DNA of 5,643 nt, from NCBI GenBank assembly GCA_947458795.1, contig CANHCD010000151.1, forward strand, positions 1-5,643, given 5' to 3'. This document shows, one piece after another, positions 1 to 5,643 of this stretch. A program made the translations under genes and the position numbers. The first letter of the stretch is position 1; each line of letters starts with the position of its first letter. The stretch is from Cyclobacteriaceae bacterium (GTDB taxonomy: Bacteria; Bacteroidota; Bacteroidia; Cytophagales; Cyclobacteriaceae). The notes beneath the pieces are model-generated. The model had not been told where the DNA came from, did not search any database, and was given only the letters and a program-made list of their open reading frames with translations.

Positions 1-18
1 TACCAGCTACTTGATACT

Positions 19-2820
19 TTACAAATACTTCCCCGTAAAATTTCCCTGCTCCTTCGCCAGGTCCTCAGGCGTACCGGCAAAGGTCAAATGCCCCCCTTTA
101 TTTCCTCCCTCAGGACCCAAGTCAATTACCCAATCCGCACACTTGATCACCTCGGTATTGTGCTCGATGATGAGTACGGAGTGCCCTTGCTCAATCAAGG
201 CATTGATGCTGTGCAACAACTTGCTGATGTCGTGAAAATGCAAGCCTGTAGTCGGCTCATCAAAGATAAAGAGGATGTGATCGCCTGTTTTGGTGCCCCC
301 TTTGCCAAGGAAGGAAGCCAGTTTCACCCGCTGTGCTTCGCCTCCTGAGAGGGTATTCGAACTCTGACCCATTCCAACGTAGCCTAATCCCACCTCTTGT
401 AGGGGGAGCAGGCGATTGATCAACTGGGCCTTTTCTCCGAAAAAATCGATCGCTTCATCAATCGTCATGTTTAGCACCTCGGAGATGTTTTTGTCCTTGT
501 AGGTGACTTCCAAGATTTCATTCTTGAAGCGCTTCCCCTTGCAGGACTCACAGGTCAAGTGGATGTCGGCCATAAACTGCATTTCCACCGTCACATTTCC
601 CTCACCTTGGCAGGCTTCACAGCGACCGCCATCCACATTGAAGGAGAAAAAGGCAGGTTTGTAGCCCCGCTGCTTGGAGAGCGGCTGCTCCGAAAAGAGG
701 GTACGGATCACATCGTAAGCCTTCACGTAGGTAACGGGGTTGGAGCGGGAAGACTTGCCGATCGGGTTTTGATCTACAAACTCCACTTGGGTGACCTTCT
801 TGTAATCCCCCTCGAGCTTATCGTACTTCCCAGCTTCGTCCATGACCGTTCCCAGCAGTCTTCCAAGCGCCGGATAAAGGATCTTTTTCACCAAAGTAGA
901 CTTGCCCGAACCCGATACTCCGGTGATGACGGTAAGGGTATGCAGGGGAAACTGTACCGTAAGATTTTGCAGGTTGTTTTCGCGAGCGCCCTTCACCCAG
1001 ATGGAATCTTTCCAACTGCGGTTGCCTGTTTTGGTGAATATTTTTTCCTCACCGCGAAGGTATTTTGCGGTGTGGGTGCTCCCGTGGGAGATGAGTTCCT
1101 GTATGGTGCCTTGGAAAAGCAGCTCTCCTCCCTTCACCCCAGCTTCTGGCCCAATGTCAATAATTTGGTCAGCCGCTCGCATCACTTTTTCCTCGTGCTC
1201 AACCACAATGACGGTGTTGCCAAGATTTTTCAAGGCTTTGAGCACCTCAATCAGTCGGTCCGTGTCCCGTGGATGCAGCCCAATACTGGGTTCATCCAAA
1301 ATGTACATGGAACCCACCAAAGCAGATCCCAGCGAGGTGGCCAGCTTGATGCGCTGGTATTCGCCCCCCGAAAGACTGGAGGTGAGTCGGTTGAGCGTCA
1401 AGTACCCCAGTCCTACTTGGTGCATAAACTCCAATCGGCTGCTGATCTCTTTCAGGAGTCGGTTGGCCAATTTGGTTTCGTGTGCAGAAAGCTCAATCGT
1501 CTGGATAAAGTGGAGGGCATCCTCAATGGGCATCAACACCAGGTCGGTGATGGACTTTCCGGCGATTTTTACGTAGGAAGCATCTTTCCGTAGGCGGGTG
1601 CCGCGGCAATCCGGACAGGCAGTACGTCCCCGGAATCGGGATAGCATGACGCGGTATTGGATTTTGTAGGTCTTGGACTCGAGGTCTTCAAAAAATTCAT
1701 TTAGTCCTCGGAAATAGGCATTGCCTGTCCAAATAAGCTCTTTTTCCTTTTCTGTGAGGTCTTGGTAGGCCCTGTGAATGGGAAAATTAAAGTCGATGCC
1801 TTTTTTCAGCAGCGGTTCCAACCAGCCTTTCCCACTTTCTCCTCTCCAAGGGGCAATGGCTCCCTCGTACACCGAAAGTTCCTTGTCGGGGATGACCAGG
1901 TCCTGGTCGATTCCCAAAACGGTTCCAAAGCCTTCGCAGCGCTTGCAGGCCCCATAGGGGTTGTTGAAGGAAAAGAAATTGACAGAAGGGAGTTCAAAGG
2001 TCATCCCATCCAGTTCAAATCGGTCCGAAAAAACACGCGTTTCTAGTTCTGGAAGGGTGACCTTGCAGGTACCATGGCCTTCAAAGAGCGCAGTTTGGAC
2101 GGAGTCAGAAAGTCGAAATTGGTTGTCTTCGTCTTCTTTTTGAACGGTCAAGCGGTCGATCAGGATTTCATAGTTTCCTTTTTCGATTTTCCCTCGCTCC
2201 AACAGTTCTTCCAAAAGCAAAACCTCCCCATTCTTCAACACGCGGGTGTATCCTTTCTGAAGCAGTAGCTCCAGCTCTTTCTCTAGTTTCCGATCTCCTG
2301 AGGGTTGGAGCGGACAGGAAATCATCACTTTGGATCCTTCTTCAAAGGAATGCACAAAATCTACAATGTCGCTGACGGTATGGTGCTTGACCTCTTTTCC
2401 GGAAATGGGAGAGTAGGTTTTGCCGACCCGCGCAAAAAAGAGTTTTAGGTAATCGTAGATTTCGGTGGTCGTGCCTACCGTGGAGCGCGGATTTTTGGTG
2501 CTTACCTTTTGTTGGATCGCAATAGCGGGAGAGACACCCTTGATGTACTCCACCTCGGGCTTTTCCATTCTGCCTAAAAATTGGCGTGCATAGGAACTCA
2601 AACTCTCCACATACATGCGTTGCCCCTCTGCAAAAAGCGTATCAAAGGCCAAGGAGGACTTACCCGAGCCAGAGAGTCCGGTGATGACCACAAAGGCATT
2701 TCTCGGAATGGCCACACTCAAGTGCTTCAGGTTGTTGACCTGGGCATTTTTAATCAAAATAAAGTCCCTCGGATCGAGGGAATCGATGTCTTGGGTGTGC
2801 GGGGTACTAGGCAACGTCAT
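19..2820 (-). CDS. uvrA: UvrA, excinuclease ABC subunit A (complete)
   Basis: This is the ATP-dependent DNA-damage sensor of nucleotide excision repair; it binds DNA as a dimer and loads UvrB in the cytoplasm. From the ATG at 2820 it is 933 residues, normal for UvrA1. Two ABC modules are visible. The first has Walker A GLSGSGKSS (about residues 48-56), signature LSGGEYQR (483-490) and Walker B ILDEPSIGLH with D509/E510. The second has Walker A GVSGSGKST (634-642), signature LSGGEAQR (824-831) and Walker B IFDEPTTGLH with D854/E855. The C-terminal zinc finger is intact, CxxC-x19-CxxC (C734, C737, C757, C760). Further CxxC pairs lie at 292/295 and 402/405. The CxxC pair that precedes FSFNNP in E. 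coli UvrA is absent. The frame stays open to a TTG at 2850 (10 more residues), but ATG 2820 is preferred; neither has a clear Shine-Dalgarno. TAA is at 19-21. It is transcribed divergently from pnuC. Confidence 0.97.
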   Translation of the reverse strand: MTLPSTPHTQDIDSLDPRDFILIKNAQVNNLKHLSVAIPRNAFVVITGLSGSGKSSLAFDTLFAEGQRMYVESLSSYARQFLGRMEKPEVEYIKGVSPAIAIQQKVSTKNPRSTVGTTTEIYDYLKLFFARVGKTYSPISGKEVKHHTVSDIVDFVHSFEEGSKVMISCPLQPSGDRKLEKELELLLQKGYTRVLKNGEVLLLEELLERGKIEKGNYEILIDRLTVQKEDEDNQFRLSDSVQTALFEGHGTCKVTLPELETRVFSDRFELDGMTFELPSVNFFSFNNPYGACKRCEGFGTVLGIDQDLVIPDKELSVYEGAIAPWRGESGKGWLEPLLKKGIDFNFPIHRAYQDLTEKEKELIWTGNAYFRGLNEFFEDLESKTYKIQYRVMLSRFRGRTACPDCRGTRLRKDASYVKIAGKSITDLVLMPIEDALHFIQTIELSAHETKLANRLLKEISSRLEFMHQVGLGYLTLNRLTSSLSGGEYQRIKLATSLGSALVGSMYILDEPSIGLHPRDTDRLIEVLKALKNLGNTVIVVEHEEKVMRAADQIIDIGPEAGVKGGELLFQGTIQELISHGSTHTAKYLRGEEKIFTKTGNRSWKDSIWVKGARENNLQNLTVQFPLHTLTVITGVSGSGKSTLVKKILYPALGRLLGTVMDEAGKYDKLEGDYKKVTQVEFVDQNPIGKSSRSNPVTYVKAYDVIRTLFSEQPLSKQRGYKPAFFSFNVDGGRCEACQGEGNVTVEMQFMADIHLTCESCKGKRFKNEILEVTYKDKNISEVLNMTIDEAIDFFGEKAQLINRLLPLQEVGLGYVGMGQSSNTLSGGEAQRVKLASFLGKGGTKTGDHILFIFDEPTTGLHFHDISKLLHSINALIEQGHSVLIIEHNTEVIKCADWVIDLGPEGGNKGGHLTFAGTPEDLAKEQGNFTGKYL

Positions 2821-2952
2821 AGGGTGCAATTTAGCAATCAAACCTGGCAACTGCAGGAAAAGTTACTTCTTTGCCACAAATTTGAGGGGAAGGAACTTAA
2901 ATTAACCGATGGCTTAGGTTTTCGCTCTCAAATTTATCCTTTTCTTCGCATC
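2821..2952. promoter_or_regulatory. Divergent uvrA/pnuC intergenic promoter region
   Basis: These 132 bp separate two divergent starts and so should carry both promoters. The stretch is AT-rich around 2877-2936. It contains a perfect 8-bp palindrome CAAATTTG at 2877-2884 and a near copy, CAAATTTA, at 2929-2936. Read rightward, TAGGTTTT at 2915-2922 resembles a Bacteroidota -7 box (TAnnTTTG) about 30 nt before the pnuC ATG, but no TTTG lies at the right distance upstream. No thiamine (THI-box) riboswitch core is visible, which argues against a thiamine-transporting PnuT. No clear SOS-box-like palindrome was recognised by eye before uvrA. Confidence 0.4.
2929..2936 (-). promoter_or_regulatory. 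Candidate -7 box (TAAATTTG) of the uvrA promoter
   Basis: Read on the minus strand, this is TAAATTTG, a perfect match to the Bacteroidota sigma-ABfr -7 consensus TAnnTTTG. It would place transcription start near 2922 and give uvrA a leader of about 100 nt. No TTTG (-33 element) is seen at the expected 17-23 bp upstream, inside the start of pnuC, so the call is weak. Confidence 0.22.
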
Positions 2953-3570
2953 ATGGATTTTGAATTTCTCCGTACGGGCTTGGCAGAAGGGCTGCAGCAA
3001 CTCAGTTGGCTGGAGGCTTTAGCAGTGTTTATGGGAATTCTATCTGTGTATTTTTCCACAAAGCAGCACATTTGGGTGTACCCCACAGGCATCATTTCGG
3101 TGTTGATCTACGTGTGGATTTGCTTTGACTATGGACTCTACGCTGATATGGGCATCAATGCCTACTATTTTGGGATGTCCATCTATGGCTGGTACCTCTG
3201 GAATACCCCAAAAAAGGACGGAGAGTCTCTTGCCGTCACTTGGCTCGATGGAAAGGGATGGCTCCTGTCCTTGGCCATTTTTGCGGCTTCCTTTGCTTTA
3301 TTGGCATGGGTTTTACTTGAGTTTACGGACAGTACAGTTCCCTATTGGGACTCCTTCACCACTGCTTCGGCCTTTGTGGCGATGTGGCTGATGGCGAAGA
3401 AAAAAGTGGAGAACTGGATTTTTTGGATTTTGACGGACCTGGCATCTATTCCACTCTATTTTCACAAAGGGCTTTTGTTAACTTCCTTTCAGTACCTTTT
3501 TTTCACTGGCCTCGCGATTGCAGGTCTCCTGACTTGGATCAAAGCTTTCAAAAGCCATGAGCAGGCCTAA
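2953..3570 (+). CDS. pnuC: PnuC-family transporter, probably for nicotinamide riboside
   Basis: This is an inner-membrane facilitator of the PnuC family, 205 residues, a normal length. It has about seven hydrophobic helices, at roughly residues 18-34, 39-58, 62-83, 102-123, 131-147, 151-170 and 173-197. Family landmarks are the WVYPTGIISVLIYV segment (41-54), the GWYLW aromatic motif (79-83) and the C-terminal block with ENWIFWILTDLASIPLY and the following KGLLL (153-176). PnuC proteins transport without energy coupling and rely on phosphorylation of the substrate inside the cell. The next gene, a NadR-like kinase overlapping by 14 bp, points to nicotinamide riboside rather than thiamine or riboflavin. 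The ATG at 2953 is the natural start. The frame stays open upstream to 2581, but that stretch is antisense to uvrA and does not look like PnuC. No Shine-Dalgarno is seen. Confidence 0.93.
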   Translation: MDFEFLRTGLAEGLQQLSWLEALAVFMGILSVYFSTKQHIWVYPTGIISVLIYVWICFDYGLYADMGINAYYFGMSIYGWYLWNTPKKDGESLAVTWLDGKGWLLSLAIFAASFALLAWVLLEFTDSTVPYWDSFTTASAFVAMWLMAKKKVENWIFWILTDLASIPLYFHKGLLLTSFQYLFFTGLAIAGLLTWIKAFKSHEQA

Positions 3571-4087
3571 GCGAATTCTGATTTTGGGCCCTGAGTCCAC
3601 GGGCAAGAGCACGTTATCCGAAAAGTTGGCCAAGCACTTTGCGGAGCCTTGGGTACCTGAAGTGGCTCGGGAGTACTTGGAAAAGCTTGACCGTCCTTAT
3701 GCCTTCGATGACCTCCTTCAAATTGGGAAGCAACAAATGCAGTTGGAGGATGAACTAGCGTTGCAAGCGAATAATTACCTTTTCTGTGACACCGACCTTC
3801 GCGTGATTCAGGTCTGGTCGCAACACCGCTATGGGAAAGTAGATCCTTGGGTGCTGGAGGAAATCGCTCGACGAACCTACGACCTAATTCTTCTTTGTGC
3901 GACCGACTTGCCCTGGCAGGCGGACCCTTTGCGGGAGCATCCCGATCTCGAAATGCGGCAGCAATTTTTTGAAATCTACAAGCAGCTAAGCCAAGCGAGT
4001 GGATTTCCTTGGATCCTTATTTCCGGAGATACAGCCGAAAGGCTGAGCACTGCCATTCAGGCAGTAGAGTCTTTGAAAAAAGAGTAA
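3557..4087 (+). CDS. NadR-like nicotinamide riboside kinase (stand-alone kinase domain)
   Basis: This is a 176-residue P-loop kinase resembling the C-terminal ribosylnicotinamide kinase domain of NadR (AAA_28 type). It likely uses ATP to convert nicotinamide riboside to NMN in the cytoplasm, trapping what PnuC brings in. Visible motifs are Walker A GPESTGKST (11-19), VAREY (36-40), a Walker-B-like FCDTDL (76-81, D78/D80) and DLPWQADPLR (117-126), which matches the NTEWVDDGLR region of E. coli NadR. The N-terminal HTH and the NMN adenylyltransferase domain of E. coli NadR are both missing, so NMN-to-NAD conversion must be done elsewhere, for example by NadD. The ATG at 3557 lies 14 bp inside pnuC, implying one transcript and translational coupling; no Shine-Dalgarno is visible. 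The assignment rests on motif recognition plus context. A different small-molecule kinase is less likely. Confidence 0.88.
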   Translation: MSRPKRILILGPESTGKSTLSEKLAKHFAEPWVPEVAREYLEKLDRPYAFDDLLQIGKQQMQLEDELALQANNYLFCDTDLRVIQVWSQHRYGKVDPWVLEEIARRTYDLILLCATDLPWQADPLREHPDLEMRQQFFEIYKQLSQASGFPWILISGDTAERLSTAIQAVESLKKE

Positions 4088-4110
4088 AACCGCTTTACCT
4101 ACCTGTGGTT
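4088..4110. terminator. Weak hairpin in the convergent gap, possible terminator
   Basis: AACCGC (4088-4093) can pair with GTGGTT (4105-4110), giving six pairs with one G-U and an 11-nt loop. It begins right after the kinase stop codon. A T-rich run (TTTATTTTT, 4116-4124) follows on the plus strand. The minus strand also runs T-rich past the hairpin, across the A-rich 4076-4089, although there the G-U becomes a C-A mismatch. Its position between convergent genes suits a shared terminator, but the stem is short and the loop large. Confidence 0.27.
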
Positions 4111-4116
4111 AACCGT

Positions 4117-5643
4117 TTATTTTTCCGAAGAATGTTTGGTGATAAATCGGAAGGTTGCCTCAAAGGCCTTGACCCAGTTTTGGTGAAGTAAAAAAGCATG
4201 CACCTCATCCGGGAAGACCAGTTGCTCTACTTCCACCCCCTGCTTCCGCAACACTTCTGCCAGTTCCACGCTTTCGGAAAAGAGCACGTTGCGGTCGTCA
4301 TCCCCATGGATAAGCAATACGGGATCCTTCCAGTTTTCCACACGAGCCATAGGAGAAGAGCGAAAGGCCAGATCAGCCATTTCTGGAAATTTCTCAGGGG
4401 CATACCACGAAGCAAAGACGGGAATGTCGTTGTTCCAATTGTGGACCCCATGGATGTCGACGCCTACGTGGAATTTTTCAGGCGCCTGAGTTAGTGCATG
4501 GGCGGTCAAGTATCCTCCATAGCTGCCTCCCCATGGGGCAATTCTGCCTGCATCCACATCGGATCGGGCAGCCAAATAGTCTGCTGCTGCCAAGACATCC
4601 TGTACCTCGCTAGCCCCTCCTGCTCCGAAGTTTTTCTCCTCCCTAAAGTCCATCCCATAGCCGATGCCACTGCGGTAATTGAGCGTCAAGGCAATGTAGC
4701 CCTGGGATGCAAAATACTGTTGGGCGCCGTAGGTGTGGGAATAGTACAGGCCATAGTTGTAGCCCAAAAGCATCTGCCTGCGGCTACCTCCGTGCATGAA
4801 AATGACAGCTGGATACTTTTTCTTAGGGTCGTAGTTGGGCGGTAAAAACAACTGAGCGGAAGTTTTGAAACCATCTTTTGCGGTAAGGGTGATTGCCTCC
4901 GGCTTGCTGAAGGTCTTTGGAAATTCCTTTGGGAATCGTGCTTCTGCAAGCTTTTTGCTGCTTCCCGATAGGTGAAGTGTAGGCCAGCCCGGCTGATTCC
5001 AGTTGGACTCGAAACAAGCCCATCCCTTCTCTACCGCTACGGGAGCCCAAGAGATGCTTTCTGGATTCGAAAGTAGTCGCATCTCCAGTGTGGATAAGTC
5101 GAGCAGCGACACCTGACGTCGGTCAATATTTCCAATGTTGTGGGTCACGAGCAGGTCTTTCTTGGTGTAGGAAGTTTGCACCCATTCAACTTGCCCTTCA
5201 CCAGCAGTCAGGTGCTTTACCTGCTTTGTTTTTGGGTTGACAGCATAGAGCTGCATCCAGTTATTTTTCTCCCAGGGAAAGACGAGTTGCCCGTCGGGTG
5301 TCCACCAGAGGCGCTCGGAAGATGCTGGCAGGTCATCTACCATCACTGAGCCGTCGCCTTGATCTGCCTTCCACACTTCCGCTGCCGTCATAGTTGCGAG
5401 CTGAAGGACGCGGATACTCCAGGGATTGGCTTCGGTCAGCGAGGTGAAGGGGAGGTGATTCAGGATGTTGGGTACACGCAAGTAGGCGAGCTGCGTCCCG
5501 TCTGGGCTCCAGGCGGGGTAGCTGTCGTGGTCCAAACTGGCTTCTGGAAAGTGGAGGCTCTTGTTCGCAAAATTCCAAAGGCCTATAAAGGAATGGTCGG
5601 TGCGTGCCGACACAAAGGCCAGGTAGCTGCCATCTGGAGAAAA
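4117..5643 (-). CDS. S9-family serine peptidase (prolyl oligopeptidase/DPP-IV-like), 5' end cut by window
   Basis: The reading frame is open through the right edge, leaving 508 C-terminal residues; family members usually have about 650-750, so the N-terminus and any signal peptide are not visible. Numbered from the window edge, residues 1 to about 230 are beta-propeller with PD40-like repeats (FSPDGSYLAF at 1-10, WSPDGTQLAY at 45-54, WTPDGQLVF at 114-122). From about 245 to the end is an alpha/beta-hydrolase peptidase domain. The catalytic triad is complete: Ser374 in GGSYGG (codon 4522-4524), Asp450 in HGDDDRNV (4294-4296) and His482 in EVHAF (4198-4200). Such enzymes cleave short peptides, often after proline or alanine or as acyl-aminoacyl peptidases, and in Bacteroidota are usually exported. 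Exact specificity cannot be read here. The gene converges on the kinase gene with a 29-bp gap. The TAA stop is at 4117-4119. Confidence 0.93.
   Translation of the reverse strand, partial: FSPDGSYLAFVSARTDHSFIGLWNFANKSLHFPEASLDHDSYPAWSPDGTQLAYLRVPNILNHLPFTSLTEANPWSIRVLQLATMTAAEVWKADQGDGSVMVDDLPASSERLWWTPDGQLVFPWEKNNWMQLYAVNPKTKQVKHLTAGEGQVEWVQTSYTKKDLLVTHNIGNIDRRQVSLLDLSTLEMRLLSNPESISWAPVAVEKGWACFESNWNQPGWPTLHLSGSSKKLAEARFPKEFPKTFSKPEAITLTAKDGFKTSAQLFLPPNYDPKKKYPAVIFMHGGSRRQMLLGYNYGLYYSHTYGAQQYFASQGYIALTLNYRSGIGYGMDFREEKNFGAGGASEVQDVLAAADYLAARSDVDAGRIAPWGGSYGGYLTAHALTQAPEKFHVGVDIHGVHNWNNDIPVFASWYAPEKFPEMADLAFRSSPMARVENWKDPVLLIHGDDDRNVLFSESVELAEVLRKQGVEVEQLVFPDEVHAFLLHQNWVKAFEATFRFITKHSSEK

Noticed and set aside
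902..1576. Second plus-strand open frame (224 codons) inside uvrA
   Set aside because: It is another antisense shadow of uvrA, overlapping a different antisense frame and without a recognisable product.
559..1593. Long plus-strand open frame (344 codons) opposite uvrA
   Set aside because: It is fully antisense to a certain uvrA. Its translation shows no recognisable domain, and open frames opposite conserved GC-moderate genes are common.
2581..2952. Possible N-terminal extension of PnuC (frame open from 2581, total 329 residues)
   Set aside because: The extra 124 codons lie opposite the 5' part of uvrA and across the intergenic region, and do not resemble PnuC. From the ATG at 2953 the protein has the normal family length.
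2821..2952. Riboswitch (thiamine or NAD/pnuC type) upstream of pnuC
   Set aside because: No THI-box core or other recognisable conserved riboswitch sequence is present, and the rightward -7-like box would leave a leader of only about 25-30 nt.
4107..4114. Palindrome GGTTAACC as an operator or attachment site
   Set aside because: It is a single 8-bp palindrome in a convergent gap with no repeat partner or mobile-element context, and so expected by chance.
4198..4845. Plus-strand open frames opposite the peptidase gene
   Set aside because: They are antisense to the conserved catalytic domain, whose triad residues map exactly to the minus-strand frame; they show no domain of their own.

Overview
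The window looks like chromosomal DNA from a Bacteroidota (Bacteroidetes) bacterium, probably of the Cytophagales/Algoriphagus type. This is inferred from three things: the UvrA sequence style, the lack of Shine-Dalgarno-like sequence before the starts, and a TAnnTTTG-type promoter box. No taxon-specific marker proves it. Base composition and coding style look even across the window, with no sign of recent transfer.

Layout: (1) 19-2820, minus strand, a complete uvrA for the damage-recognition ATPase of nucleotide excision repair. (2) 2821-2952, a short divergent intergenic region that must hold the promoters of uvrA (leftward) and pnuC (rightward). (3) 2953-3570 and 3557-4087, plus strand, a two-gene operon with a 14-bp overlap: a PnuC-family vitamin transporter and a stand-alone kinase like the nicotinamide riboside kinase domain of NadR. 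(4) 4088-4116, a 29-bp convergent gap with a weak hairpin between T-rich flanks. (5) 4117-5643, minus strand, the C-terminal part of an S9-family (prolyl oligopeptidase/DPP-IV-like) serine peptidase whose 5' end lies beyond the right edge.

The pnuC-kinase pair forms a functional unit. PnuC lets nicotinamide riboside diffuse across the inner membrane, and the kinase traps it as nicotinamide mononucleotide, feeding NAD salvage. uvrA and the peptidase are separate transcription units with no evident functional link to that pair. No RNA genes, CRISPR arrays, insertion sequences or long repeats were seen. I found no convincing undescribed system; the observations below are modest.
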